This document shows positions 25,380 to 39,200 of a stretch of DNA of 64,000 nt, piece by piece. The notes beneath the pieces are model-generated. The model did not search any database and was not told where the DNA came from. It saw only the letters and a program-made list of their open reading frames with translations. Positions within the stretch are counted from its first letter, which is position 1. Every line of letters starts with the position of its first letter. This DNA is from Bacteroidota bacterium. Its GTDB lineage: Bacteria; Bacteroidota; Bacteroidia; Bacteroidales; VadinHA17. The stretch covers positions 28,168 to 92,167 of the forward strand of contig JAKQPD010000318.1 in assembly GCA_029564935.1 (NCBI GenBank), read 5' to 3'. Both the position numbers and the translations under genes were made by a program.

Positions 25380-27185
25380 TTACATCCTTTCAGGCATTTC
25401 TATGCCCAGCAGATCCATACCCTGTTTAAGTATCCGTCCAGTTACCTCAGAAATTACCAGTCTCAGATCGCGTACCGACGGATCAGGTTCACCAAGTATA
25501 GAAAAATCGTGATAGAACTGGTTATACTCTCTGGCAAGCTCATAGCAATAATTGGCTATTATGGCCGGACTGTAACCATCGGCTGCTTCAATGACGGTTG
25601 CAGTAAATCTTCTCAGGAGTCTTATCAGCTGTATCTCCTTTGGCCCTGCTTTAACATCAGGATTGAATGAGGCACTGACTGATACCTTCATCTGTCCGGC
25701 CTTCCTGAATACTGATCTTATCCTGGTATAAGTATACTGGATAAACGGGCCCGTATTTCCATTGAAATCTATTGATTCAGCAGGATTAAAGGTCATATTT
25801 TTCCTGGGATCGACCTTCAGGATAAAGTATTTTAGCGCTCCCATTCCTATCATACGGAAAATCTCCCGGCTTTCCTCATCTGAATAATCCGAAAGTTTGC
25901 CAAGCTCAAGGGATACCTCTTTCGCAGTTTCTATCATTTCAGTTATCAGGTCGTCGGCGTCAACAACTATTCCTTCGCGGGATTTCATTTTTCCTTCAGG
26001 AAGCTCTACCATTCCGTATGAAAAATGGAAGAGACCATCCGACCAGGGATATCCCATTTTTTTGAGAACGGCTTTTAGCACCTGGAAATGATAATTTTGT
26101 TCATTGCCAACAACATAAATACACCTGTTGAATTTATGCTCTTCGTACCTGAGGGCTGCTGTGCCAATGTCCTGGGTCATATACACAGCAGTACCATCGG
26201 AACGAAGAAGAAGCTTCTGGTCAAGACCTTCAGCTGTCAGGTCAACCCAGATTGAATTATCGCCATTCTTGTTCAGAAGTCCTTTCTCCAGTGCGTCATA
26301 TACAAGATCACGACCAAGCTTATATGTATCGGATTCATAATAGATTTTATCGAAATCCACTCCCAGCCTTTTATATGTCTCATCGAAGCCGGCATAGACC
26401 CAGGAATTCATCCTTTTCCATAAATCAATTGTATCAGGATCACCGGCTTCCCATTTCAGGAGCATCTCCCTCGCTTCCTTCATCAGGGGTGCATTGTTTT
26501 TTGCTTCAGCCGGGTCCATCCCTCCTGATATCAGGTCATCTGCCTGCTTCCTGTATTCTTTCTCAAACAGAACATAATATGTACCGACAAGATGATCACC
26601 TTTCATACCGGAAGATTCAGGTGTTTCACCCATCCCGAACTTCTGCCATGCAAGCATCGACTTGCAAATGTGAATACCCCGGTCATTGACAATATTTGTC
26701 CTGATAACTTTGTGACCACAAGCTGAAAGTATCCTGTACAGGGAGAATCCAAGCAGATTATTACGTACATGCCCCAGATGAAGCGGTTTATTCGTATTGG
26801 GAGAAGAATATTCAACAAGTATGGTTTCAGATTTTCCAGAATGGCATTTTTTCATAAGGTTTTTATCAGAGACCATGTCAGCAAGATAGTCAACCCACCA
26901 CTTGTCTGATATTTCAAGGTTGAGGAATCCTTTAATAACATTAAATCCTGATATGGATGGGAAAGATCCCATCAAATATTTTCCGATCGTTTCGGCAGTT
27001 TTTTCAGGTGTGTTTTTTGAGAACCGTAACAACGGAAAAACAACAATTGTAAAATCACCTTTAAAATCTTTCCGGGTTTCCTGTATCTGTATGAGCTCAT
27101 CAGTGACTTCTCCATTATAAAGCTTCCTGACAGCCTCTTTAATCCCGGTCCTTAAAACGCTCTCCATCTGAGTTCCTGGTTTCAT
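25380..27185 (-). CDS. argS: arginyl-tRNA synthetase
   Basis: 601 residues, class I aminoacyl-tRNA synthetase. It has the ArgS N-terminal additional domain, the HIGH-like PLHLGHVRN (about 134-142), and the KMSKS-like GKMKSREG. The C-terminal DALR anticodon-binding domain has the typical tail (VTGRILKQGMDLLGIEMPERM). It is the first gene of argS-ffh-folD. A -7 box at 27197-27204 predicts a transcription start near 27190, which leaves only 5 nt before this ATG; the in-frame ATG at 27167 (MESVLRTGIKEAV) may be the real start. Confidence 0.96.
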   Translation of the reverse strand: MKPGTQMESVLRTGIKEAVRKLYNGEVTDELIQIQETRKDFKGDFTIVVFPLLRFSKNTPEKTAETIGKYLMGSFPSISGFNVIKGFLNLEISDKWWVDYLADMVSDKNLMKKCHSGKSETILVEYSSPNTNKPLHLGHVRNNLLGFSLYRILSACGHKVIRTNIVNDRGIHICKSMLAWQKFGMGETPESSGMKGDHLVGTYYVLFEKEYRKQADDLISGGMDPAEAKNNAPLMKEAREMLLKWEAGDPDTIDLWKRMNSWVYAGFDETYKRLGVDFDKIYYESDTYKLGRDLVYDALEKGLLNKNGDNSIWVDLTAEGLDQKLLLRSDGTAVYMTQDIGTAALRYEEHKFNRCIYVVGNEQNYHFQVLKAVLKKMGYPWSDGLFHFSYGMVELPEGKMKSREGIVVDADDLITEMIETAKEVSLELGKLSDYSDEESREIFRMIGMGALKYFILKVDPRKNMTFNPAESIDFNGNTGPFIQYTYTRIRSVFRKAGQMKVSVSASFNPDVKAGPKEIQLIRLLRRFTATVIEAADGYSPAIIANYCYELAREYNQFYHDFSILGEPDPSVRDLRLVISEVTGRILKQGMDLLGIEMPERM

Positions 27186-27196
27186 TTTTCAGGTGG

Positions 27197-27204
27197 CAAA
27201 GATA
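27197..27204 (-). promoter_or_regulatory. -7 promoter box for argS-ffh-folD
   Basis: TATCTTTG followed by C on the minus strand is a perfect match to TAnnTTTG. It lies 12 bp before the first argS ATG and 30 bp before the second. Confidence 0.5.
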
Positions 27205-27356
27205 GTACTTTAAAGGATTATGATGCCAGAAATCCGTATCAAAAACGGTATCATTATCACACGAGGTTCCGTTAAAAGTTAATTTTATTTGATAACTATT
27301 TCCTTTTTTTTGATAAAGATTCTTTTTTCAATAGGAATATAATGTAAAAGTTATAC

Positions 27357-27364
27357 TATTTTTG
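27357..27364 (+). promoter_or_regulatory. -7 promoter box for the SiaC-like gene
   Basis: TATTTTTG is a perfect TAnnTTTG match. The ORF-track TTG start at 27362 falls inside this box, so translation must begin further downstream (GTG 27410 or TTG 27416). Confidence 0.5.
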
Positions 27365-27409
27365 ATACAAGGATTTATAAGAACCAAATTTTATACATTT
27401 CTGCGTCAG

Positions 27410-27865
27410 GTGGAATTGAAGAACATTTATATCGAAGCTACTGCCAAAACACCTCATGTTGACTTTAACCCTCTGACCGGTGAACTAATTTTCTCAGGAA
27501 AATCGATACCCGAAAATCCTGCCAAAATTTATGAAAGTCTGCTTGATTGGGCACAGCAATATGCTAAAAGTCCGCGAAAAACAACTAATCTGCGGCTCAA
27601 TATTGAGTATTTCAATACAGCGTCTGTAATATGGATAGCTAAGATTGTCAAAGCGCTTTGCGCTATGAGTGAAACAGAAAACACTCTTCTGATTCATCTT
27701 TACTTTGACATTGAGGAGTTCGACAGTATGGAAGCCGATGATGTAAAGGAAGCATTAAGTCCTGTTATTGATATGGTTGGAACCCCCTCAATCAGTCTTG
27801 GAATAAAGATCTACGGAACCGACGAGAAGGGAGAGATCATCAAGGAATCCATGGTACTAATCTGA
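27410..27865 (+). CDS. SiaC-family regulatory phosphoprotein (DUF1987)
   Basis: About 151 residues from GTG 27410 (VELKNIYIEATAKTPHVDF), which fits the short family N-terminus; TTG 27416 is also possible. The DUF1987/SiaC pattern is clear: 'ATAKTPHVDFNPLTGELIFSGKSIPENP', 'ESLLDWAQQY', 'NIEYFNTASVIWIAKI'. In Pseudomonas, SiaC is switched by phosphorylation (SiaA phosphatase, SiaB kinase) and binds the diguanylate cyclase SiaD. Here no siaA, siaB or siaD neighbour is visible. The gene is monocistronic, with its own promoter box, and ends 80 bp before the Memo-AMMECR1 gene. Confidence 0.85.
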   Translation: MELKNIYIEATAKTPHVDFNPLTGELIFSGKSIPENPAKIYESLLDWAQQYAKSPRKTTNLRLNIEYFNTASVIWIAKIVKALCAMSETENTLLIHLYFDIEEFDSMEADDVKEALSPVIDMVGTPSISLGIKIYGTDEKGEIIKESMVLI

Positions 27866-27945
27866 CGGAGATCAGCAATTAAGCTTAAGAATCTTTTATT
27901 CCGATTTTTTGGCATAACTTTATTACGCCAAAATAAGTTATTATT

Positions 27946-29454
27946 ATGCGTACAGCTTTATCAATTCTGCTAATAATTTTCAGTATCATGGACATATATT
28001 CTCAGAACAGATTAACTGACAGGCAGCCTGTTGCAGCCGGACGATTCTATTCTGCAGGCAGGGAAAGCCTTACAAATGATATAAAAGGTCTCTTTGCGGG
28101 ATGTAAAAAAACTCTTGATGATCTTAAGGTAAGAGCCATGATTTGTCCGCATGCCGGATATGTTTTTTCAGGAAAGGTTGCCGCATCAGCTTTTTCAACT
28201 ACAAAGGAGAATACGGATTTCAAAAATATTTTTTTAATAGGATCCAGCCATGTTATGGCATTTAATGGAGCTTCAGTCTATTATACCGGCGATTTTATTA
28301 CACCCCTTGGCCGGGCTGTTGTAAACCGGGAGATAGCTGTTAAGCTCAGAAAAGAGAACAAAGTCTTTAATTTCCCTGTTAATGCCCATTACCAGGAGCA
28401 CAGCCTTGAAGTACAAATTCCGTTAATCCAGTATTACTTTAAAACACAGCCTGAAATTGTTCCCATAATTATCGGGACAGACAATACTACTACCCTTAAA
28501 AGTATCGCCGAAGCACTCAGACCATGGTTTACTCCTGATAATTTATTCATTATCAGCAGCGATTTCTCACATTACCCGTCGTATAATGATGCAAGGACAA
28601 TCGACAATCTGACTGCCGAAGGACTTATTTCAGGTGATCCTCAGGTATTTCTGGCAGCTCTTAAAAAGAATTCATCAAAGAATATTCCCGGACTGGCCAC
28701 AAGTATGTGCGGATATTCATCTGGTCTGGTACTGCTGTATCTATTAAACGGAAATAAAGATCTGACTTTTAAGAGAATAGATTACTGTAATTCAGGAGAC
28801 TCCCCATATGGAGACAAGGATGGGGTTGTCGGATATCATGCAATAGTTGTAGTTGAAAGGAATTCTGTCAAAGGCACCTCATCAGGATCAGAGGGTAGCT
28901 TTACTTTCTCAGCGGACGAGACTGAAAAGCTTTTCGAAATAGCAAGGAATAGCATTAAGTCCATGCTCGGGGGGCAAAAGAGGCTCATTATTGATGCAAG
29001 GACGATTCCCGAAGCATTGAAACAGCCTCTCGGAGCTTTTGTCACCCTGAAGACCGATGGTAATTTAAGGGGCTGTATAGGCCGTTTCATTTCATCAGAT
29101 CCGCTTTATGAAGTTGTAAATGCCTCAGCTGTATCTTCAGCTTTTGAAGATCCCCGGTTCACACCACTCACAGCTCAGGAATACGAAAAGGTGGATATTG
29201 AAATTACCGTACTTGGTCCGATGAAGAAGATTAAAAGCATTAATGAAATTATCCTGGGAAAACATGGGATTTATATAAAGAAAGATTTCAGATCAGGGAC
29301 GATGCTGCCACAGGTTGCGACTGAATACGGATGGACTGTAGAAGAGTTCCTTGGTCACACTTCCAGAGATAAGGCCGGGCTGGGATGGGACGGCTGGAAA
29401 GATGCCGAGATATACATTTATGATGGTCTGGTTCTGGAAGAACCCAGGAAATGA
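27946..29454 (+). CDS. AmmeMemoRadiSam system protein B-A fusion (Memo + AMMECR1), exported
   Basis: 502 residues. Residues 1-20 look like a signal peptide (MRTALSILLIIFSIMDIYSQ). Residues about 27-305 are a Memo domain: CPHAGYVFSG with H69, GSSHVMAF with H102, DFSHY with H209, and SMCGYSSG with C255. These match the His/His/Cys metal-site positions of Memo and related class III extradiol-dioxygenase-fold proteins. Residues about 320-500 are an AMMECR1 domain with the invariant LRGCIG motif (374-379). Memo and AMMECR1 are usually separate proteins encoded near a radical SAM enzyme; here they are fused and probably periplasmic. It is the first gene of a run of six same-strand genes. Biochemical activity is unknown. 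Confidence 0.92.
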   Translation: MRTALSILLIIFSIMDIYSQNRLTDRQPVAAGRFYSAGRESLTNDIKGLFAGCKKTLDDLKVRAMICPHAGYVFSGKVAASAFSTTKENTDFKNIFLIGSSHVMAFNGASVYYTGDFITPLGRAVVNREIAVKLRKENKVFNFPVNAHYQEHSLEVQIPLIQYYFKTQPEIVPIIIGTDNTTTLKSIAEALRPWFTPDNLFIISSDFSHYPSYNDARTIDNLTAEGLISGDPQVFLAALKKNSSKNIPGLATSMCGYSSGLVLLYLLNGNKDLTFKRIDYCNSGDSPYGDKDGVVGYHAIVVVERNSVKGTSSGSEGSFTFSADETEKLFEIARNSIKSMLGGQKRLIIDARTIPEALKQPLGAFVTLKTDGNLRGCIGRFISSDPLYEVVNASAVSSAFEDPRFTPLTAQEYEKVDIEITVLGPMKKIKSINEIILGKHGIYIKKDFRSGTMLPQVATEYGWTVEEFLGHTSRDKAGLGWDGWKDAEIYIYDGLVLEEPRK

Positions 29455-29458
29455 GCAT

Positions 29459-31564
29459 ATGCCTTATAACCTGAACACCATTAACCGTGAGGACATCAGT
29501 ACAAACCTGTTCATTACAGGATTTGTAAGCACTTCCGTCCAACTCCTTCTGATGAGGGAGATAATGAATATATCAGGAGGTTATGAACTCATAACCGGTG
29601 TATTTTTCGGATCCTGGCTTATTAGTTCTGCTGCAGGATCAGCCGTGGCCGGAAAATGTAACATTAATGATATCAGGAAAATCAACCTGGCCTTTTCATT
29701 AAGCCAGATAATATCTGTTCTGCTCCTGTTCGTGTTATCACGTCTTTTCCTTGAATCGGGTGAATCACCCGGGTTCATTAAAGGAATGATTATAACATTC
29801 ATAATGCTCCTGCCTTTCTGCTTTTTCTCGGGATTTACATTTATCAAACTCACTTCTGCAGCCAGAACCCTCCATGATTATGTTCCCGGAAAATCTTTTT
29901 CAATTGAAACAACAGGAGGTATCGTCGCAGGCGTTCTGCTCACTGTATTAACCTCGGGCCTGCTGAATACCGGACAGATACTTCTGGTAATTATAATACT
30001 GAGCCTGTCATATACACTTCTTACATTTTATATTTCGGACCGGCACGGAAAATTAGCAGCCAGGGTGATATTTACCGTAATTACAGTAATTGTCATCATA
30101 TCAAAGCCCGATGTCTTCATGCGGCAGATGCTGATGCCGGGCATTGAAGTAACGGGGACAAAAGATACTCCCTATGGAAATATAACAAAAGGGTCATATG
30201 GTGAGGAGAAGAGCATTTATTACAATCAAAGGATTCTTTCCTGGCAGGATGATGCAATTGAAAGAGAAGAAAACATTCACTATGCAATGCTTCAGGCAGA
30301 GAATCCGGAAAAAGTGATTCTGATCTCGGGATCTCTGATCTCATGCCTGCCGGAACTTATGAAGTACAATCTAAAAAAGGTGATCTATGTTGAAAGAGAT
30401 CCCGGTCTTACACAGGACATTAAGTCTAAAGATATTTCAGCCTCTTTCAGCGTAATTATTGAAACTGAAGATGCATACCGTTTTATTAAAAGGCAGGGAG
30501 AAATTGTGGATGCAGTGATACTGCTTCTTCCTCCTCCCTCAACTCTTGCACTGAACAGGTACTATACAAAAGAGTTCTTTCAGGATATTAAAAGCAGGCT
30601 TTCGCCCGGAGGTGTATTCATGTGTTCTCCCGGCCCGGGCGATTACTATATGAGTCCGGAGTCCGTCAATCTGTATTCTTCTGTGTTTAACAGTATAGCT
30701 GATGTTTTCCGGAACATTATTCCTGTGGCCGGAAATAAGCTTTATTTCATCGCATCTGATTCGGTACTGACAGTAAATTTCTGCGATGCGGCTGATAGAA
30801 AGGGAATAAACAATGTATATGTCAGCTCCGATTATATGGCTGATGATCTTATCAAAAGAAGATCTGATGAGATACTCGCGGTAATTGACAGCCGGGTAAA
30901 ACAAAATACTATTGCCTTTCCCATTTCATGCTTTTATTATCAATCATATCATCTATCCAGAGACAGTTCGGCGAAAAATACTGCAATCAGTATTTTGATA
31001 CTGGTATTCGTGTTTTCATTTCTTGCGGTTAAAAGGCAGAACTTCCTGATGTATTTTGCTGCATCATCACTTGCAGGATTTGAGATCGTAATGCTTCTTA
31101 TTATTCAGCTTACGGTTGGTCACATGTATCAGCTTTCAGGCATAATTATCGCATCACTGATGACAGGTCTGGCAGCCGGTTCAGGAAGCAGAATCAAGAA
31201 AACCGCGGATATCCCCGTGAAGGCAATTGCTGCCTCTCTTTTATTGTTTTATGCTCTTTTCGCTTTCATTCTCGACCTGATCTTTTCTGTTTCAGCAATA
31301 GTACCTGCAACAACAATCATTGTTGGATCCATTTTCATACCTTCTTTTATTACAGGATATCTTTTCAGGAGACTCACCGGCAAAGATAATAACGGATCTC
31401 TGGCGGCTTCTGTATATAGCTCTGACCTTGCAGGTTCAGCTCTCGGATTCATTCTGATCTCAGCGGTCATGATCCCTGTCTTCGGAATCAAATTATCAAT
31501 ATTTCTGCTTTCAGGCCTGATTTTTGCCGGAATTCTTTTTGGTACAAACAGGAACAAGTATTAG
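29459..31564 (+). CDS. polytopic membrane protein with spermidine-synthase-like domain
   Basis: The track ORF starts within the upstream gene; ATG 29459 (MPYNLNTINREDIS) gives 701 residues and a 4-bp gap. Order: about six hydrophobic helices (15-235), a soluble Rossmann-like domain (about 245-480), then six or so further helices to the C-terminus. The middle domain follows the spermidine synthase pattern: 'YGNITKGSYGEEKSIYYNQRILSWQDD', 'NPEKVILISGSLIS', 'KKVIYVERDP'. However, the nucleotide-binding GGGDG loop is replaced by ISGSLIS, so ordinary aminopropyl transfer is doubtful. It sits between the Memo-AMMECR1 fusion and the radical SAM gene. Function unknown. Confidence 0.85.
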   Translation: MPYNLNTINREDISTNLFITGFVSTSVQLLLMREIMNISGGYELITGVFFGSWLISSAAGSAVAGKCNINDIRKINLAFSLSQIISVLLLFVLSRLFLESGESPGFIKGMIITFIMLLPFCFFSGFTFIKLTSAARTLHDYVPGKSFSIETTGGIVAGVLLTVLTSGLLNTGQILLVIIILSLSYTLLTFYISDRHGKLAARVIFTVITVIVIISKPDVFMRQMLMPGIEVTGTKDTPYGNITKGSYGEEKSIYYNQRILSWQDDAIEREENIHYAMLQAENPEKVILISGSLISCLPELMKYNLKKVIYVERDPGLTQDIKSKDISASFSVIIETEDAYRFIKRQGEIVDAVILLLPPPSTLALNRYYTKEFFQDIKSRLSPGGVFMCSPGPGDYYMSPESVNLYSSVFNSIADVFRNIIPVAGNKLYFIASDSVLTVNFCDAADRKGINNVYVSSDYMADDLIKRRSDEILAVIDSRVKQNTIAFPISCFYYQSYHLSRDSSAKNTAISILILVFVFSFLAVKRQNFLMYFAASSLAGFEIVMLLIIQLTVGHMYQLSGIIIASLMTGLAAGSGSRIKKTADIPVKAIAASLLLFYALFAFILDLIFSVSAIVPATTIIVGSIFIPSFITGYLFRRLTGKDNNGSLAASVYSSDLAGSALGFILISAVMIPVFGIKLSIFLLSGLIFAGILFGTNRNKY

Positions 31565-31594
31565 CTTTATTTCATCAATTCCATCCAGGAAACT

Positions 31595-34784
<3,190 letters not shown>

Positions 34785-34828
34785 TATTATGCCCTGTCGT
34801 ATATTAAAAAAACTGTTAGGTTTGCATA

Positions 34829-35404
34829 ATGGAATTACTAGGTGAATTCAGGCAAAAGATCGGGATATACATCCTGGAAAGAAAAGGATCGCGTTCAAAA
34901 AGGAAAGTGCACTATTCGAACATTGAAAGCATCAAAAAGATCGGAATTGTCTGGGATGCATCGAATAACGATGAATTCAGCATTCTTACAAAATTCCATA
35001 ATAAAATGAACGAAAAGAATGTCAAGGTAAAGATCATCGGATATTACGCCGGAAAGGAACTGCCAAACAACCTTACTGCGATCAAATTCTTTTCATGTAT
35101 CAGACAGCCGGAGCTTGACTTTTTTTATAAGCCTGTATCTTCTGTAGAAGCTGCTACATTTATCAAGACCAGATTTGATGTTCTTATTGATATCAATTTC
35201 GACAAGAAATTCCCTCTTTATTATGTATCTACTTTGTCAACAGCAAATTTCAAAGTTGGGTTATGGGACTCCAGAACATCCAATCCAATTTTCGATCTTA
35301 TGATCGAGTTAAAGAAGCCTGTCAGAATAGACAATTATCTGGACCATGTAATGCATTATCTCGAAATGATAAAATCAGAATCACCTGAAATTGTGGAAAA
35401 ATAG
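34829..35404 (+). CDS. DUF6913-like conserved hypothetical protein
   Basis: 191 residues, no signal peptide or membrane segment. The first part is basic (ILERKGSRSKRKVHYSN), followed by alternating beta/alpha elements (IKKIGIVWDASNNDEFSIL, VKVKIIGYYAGKEL, FDVLIDINFDKKFPLYYVS, STANFKVGLWDSRTSNP) resembling a Rossmann-like or glycosyltransferase-9-like half-domain. I know this gene mainly as a Bacteroidota neighbour of dapA and ligA. Its stop codon is followed directly by the dapA ATG (TAG ATG), so the two are translationally close. Function unknown. Confidence 0.75.
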   Translation: MELLGEFRQKIGIYILERKGSRSKRKVHYSNIESIKKIGIVWDASNNDEFSILTKFHNKMNEKNVKVKIIGYYAGKELPNNLTAIKFFSCIRQPELDFFYKPVSSVEAATFIKTRFDVLIDINFDKKFPLYYVSTLSTANFKVGLWDSRTSNPIFDLMIELKKPVRIDNYLDHVMHYLEMIKSESPEIVEK

Positions 35405-36289
35405 ATGAACATGAAAAGATTCAGAGGAACAGGTGTTGCCATTGTAACGCCTTTCAAGAACGATACAAGTATTGATTTTGCAGCCCTGGGGCGTATAGTT
35501 AATCATGTTATCGAAGGAGGGGTGAATTATATAGTAGTGATGGGAACTACCGGGGAGGCTCCGACACTTAGAAAGGATGAAAAACAGGCTATACTCAGCT
35601 ATGTTACAGAAGCTGTTAATAATCGTGTTCCTATAGTCGCCGGTATCGGAGGTAATAACACCCAGGAAATTATAAACTGTATAAGAGAGCTTGATCTTAC
35701 CGGGGTTGACGGGATATTATCTGTCGCGCCCTATTATAATAAACCCGGTCAGAGGGGTCTGATCCAGCATTTCAAAGCGATTGCAACCTGCAGTCCGCTT
35801 CCGGTGATCATTTATAATGTACCGGGAAGGACAGGGATAAATATTTCTTCTGAGACAACGCTCCAACTTGCACATGAGTGTGAGAATATTGTTGGTACCA
35901 AGGAAGCTTCAGGAGATATAGCTCAGATAATGAGAATTATCAAAGGCAAACCCGAGAATTTCCTTGTCATATCAGGTGATGATATGCTTACAATACCGGT
36001 TATTGCTTCCGGAGGATCGGGAGTTATATCCGTATTGGCGAATGCCTGGCCCGCAGAATGGAGTGAAATGGTTAACCATGCTCTTAAAAATAATCTTAAG
36101 CAGGCCAGAGAGATCCATTTCAGGTTTCTGGAAGTGATAGAACTTCTCTTTGCCGACGGGAATCCTTCAGGAATAAAGGCTTTTATGTCGCTCAGGAATC
36201 TTTGCAAGAATAATTTAAGACTTCCGCTGGTTCCGGTGAGCAAGAATATTATGGCCCGGATACAGAAAGCTGCTGACGATCTGAACTGA
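35405..36289 (+). CDS. dapA: 4-hydroxy-tetrahydrodipicolinate synthase
   Basis: 294 residues, TIM-barrel aldolase. The Schiff-base lysine is K166 in VGTKEASGD; Y137 (IIYNVPGRTG) and T48/T49 (MGTTGEAPTL) complete the proton relay. It condenses pyruvate and aspartate semialdehyde in the lysine/diaminopimelate pathway. It starts immediately after the stop of the DUF6913 gene and ends 7 bp from the convergent secA stop. Confidence 0.96.
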   Translation: MNMKRFRGTGVAIVTPFKNDTSIDFAALGRIVNHVIEGGVNYIVVMGTTGEAPTLRKDEKQAILSYVTEAVNNRVPIVAGIGGNNTQEIINCIRELDLTGVDGILSVAPYYNKPGQRGLIQHFKAIATCSPLPVIIYNVPGRTGINISSETTLQLAHECENIVGTKEASGDIAQIMRIIKGKPENFLVISGDDMLTIPVIASGGSGVISVLANAWPAEWSEMVNHALKNNLKQAREIHFRFLEVIELLFADGNPSGIKAFMSLRNLCKNNLRLPLVPVSKNIMARIQKAADDLN

Positions 36290-36296
36290 ACTATGC

Positions 36297-39200
36297 TCAG
36301 GCATTAGGTCTGGCCGGAGCTCCGGCTGACTGCAGGCCATGACAGTGTTTGTATTTCTTCCCGCTGCCACAGGGACAGGGATCATTTCTTCCTACTTTCT
36401 TTTCCACCCTTACCGGTTCGGTCTTCTGGTTACGGTCCTGGCCACCACCTCCTCCGGATGAGCTGTACTGTGAGAAGTCGCTTTTCGAAGTCCTGAGGTT
36501 CTCAACCTGTCTTCTGCGCTGGGCTTCCTTAACCTGCTCGGGATCCTGCGTCGGAATATGACCTTTCATAAGTGTGCTGACCACATCCTTGTTGACCTTG
36601 TTGATCATTGTTTTGAACAGCTCGAAAGATTCAAATTTATAGATCAGGAGCGGATCCTTCTGCTCATATGTGGCATTCTGAACTGATTGTTTAAGTTCGT
36701 CCATCTCGCGAAGATGCTCTTTCCATTCATCATCTATTGTCGCAAGAACAACTGTCTTCTCATAAGCTTTGGATAGCTCCTTTCCCTCCGACTCGGCCGT
36801 AGCTTTCAGATTAGTCACCACCTGGAACACCTTGATCCCATCAGTTATAGGAACAACAACATTTTCATACACATGCGACATCCTTTCATATACATCTTTC
36901 AGTACCGGATATGCCTGCTGGGAAATTGATTCTTCCTTGCGCTTATAAGTATCCAGGACCTTTGCATATACCTTGTCGACGATCTCATTTGACGAGATCT
37001 TAATAAAATCCTGTGAAGTGACCGGAGAATCAATAGAGAATGATCTGATAAGATCAAAATCAAATCCTTCAAAATCCCCGTCTTTCTGATAATTATCGAC
37101 AAGGCTTTCTGTTACATCATACATCATATTAGCCACATCCACGCTGAGTCTCTCACCGAGAAGCGCATGACGCCGTTTTTTGTAAATCACTTCCCTCTGG
37201 GAATTCATTACATCATCATATTCAAGAAGCCTTTTACGTATGCCGAAATTATTCTCCTCCACTTTTTTCTGTGCTCTCTCGATGGATTTTGTGATCATCG
37301 GATGCTGAATCATTTCACCATCTTTAAGACCTAGCTTATCCATTATACCAGCGATCCTTTCGGAACCGAAGAGCCGCATCAGTTCATCCTCAAGGGAGAC
37401 GAAGAACTGGGATGATCCCGGATCGCCCTGTCTGCCCGATCTTCCACGCAACTGTCTGTCAACCCTTCTTGACTCATGTCTTTCGGTACCGATAATTGCG
37501 AGTCCCCCGGCTTTCTTTACCTCGTCGGTAAGCTTTATATCTGTACCACGGCCAGCCATATTAGTGGCAATTGTGATAGTTCCTGTTTTCCCGGCTTCGG
37601 CAACGATCTCCGCTTCCCTCTGGTGAAGCTTTGCATTCAGAACATTATGCTTCAGACCTTTCATTTTAAGCATTCTGCTCAATAATTCAGATATCTCAAC
37701 CGATGTCGTGCCGACAAGAACAGGCCTTCCCTTTTTGTTCAGAGAAGAGATCTCATCAATAACGGCATTATATTTCTCACGCTTCGTTTTGTAAATAATG
37801 TCCTCGCGGTCATCCCTTACAACCGGTTTATTTGTCGGTATTACAACCACATCCAGCTTATAGATATTCCAGAATTCACCTGCTTCCGTTTCAGCTGTAC
37901 CTGTCATCCCTGCCAGTTTATGGTACATCCTGAAATAGTTTTGAAGAGTTATTGTTGCATAGGTTTGTGTAGCTGCTTCAACCTTTACATTTTCCTTTGC
38001 CTCAATAGCCTGGTGAAGGCCGTCGGAATAACGCCGTCCCTCGAGAATACGGCCTGTCTGTTCGTCGACGATCTTTACCTTATTATCCATCACAACATAT
38101 TCAATATCCCTGTCAAACAGGGTCCAGGCTTTAAGCAGCTGCGTCATCGTATGTACCCGTTCCGATTTGACGGAATAGTCCTGCAGAAGTTCATCTTTCT
38201 TTTTCAGCTTTTCCTTTTCGCTGAGACCTGATTTTTCAAGATCGGCTATCTTCGAACCCACATCCGGCAGGATGAAGAAACTTGCATCCTCAACTGAAGT
38301 GGAAATGAGATCAATACCTTTTTCAGTAAGCTCAATTGAATTAGCTTTTTCGTCAATTATAAAATAGAGCTCATCTGTAATTTTGGGCATCTCCTTGCTG
38401 TTATTCTGCATATAGAAATTCTCAGTTTTCTGCAGGAGTGTCTTATTTCCTTCTTCACTAAGGAATTTTATCAATGCATTGTTTTTTGGCAATCCTTTGA
38501 ATGCCCTCAGAAGGAGCTTGCCTCCCTCCTCTTCATTTCCATCGGAAATAAATTTCTTTGCGTCTGCAAGTATTTGTGTAACAAGTTTTTTCTGAGCCGC
38601 TACCAGCTTTTCGATCTTTGGTTTGAGCTCATCGAACTGCTGTGTGTCACTTTTTGCGGTAGGACCTGAAATAATGAGGGGTGTTCTGGCATCATCTATC
38701 AGCACCGAGTCGACCTCGTCGACAATTGCATAATGATGCTTCCTCTGTACAAGATCTTCAGGATTGATTGCCATATTATCCCTGAGGTAATCAAATCCGA
38801 ATTCGTTATTTGTGCCGAAAGTGATATCAGCATTATAAGCTTTCCGCCTGTCTGCTGAATTTGGCTGGTGCTTGTCAATACAATCTACACTAAGTCCATG
38901 GAACTCATAAATAGGACCCATCCATTCCGAGTCGCGTTTGGACAGGTAATCATTTACAGTTACTACATGAACTCCTCTTCCGGCGAGGGCATTGAGGAAG
39001 ACCGGCAGGGTTGCCACAACTGTTTTACCTTCACCGGTAGCCATTTCAGCTATCTTACCCTTATGAAGGGCTACACCACCTATAAGCTGTACATCATAAT
39101 GTACCATATCCCACACAATCTCATTCCCCCCGGCTATCCAGTGATTGTTCCAGTATGCCTTATCTCCCTTTACAACAATGCTTTCCCTTGTTGCAGCCAG

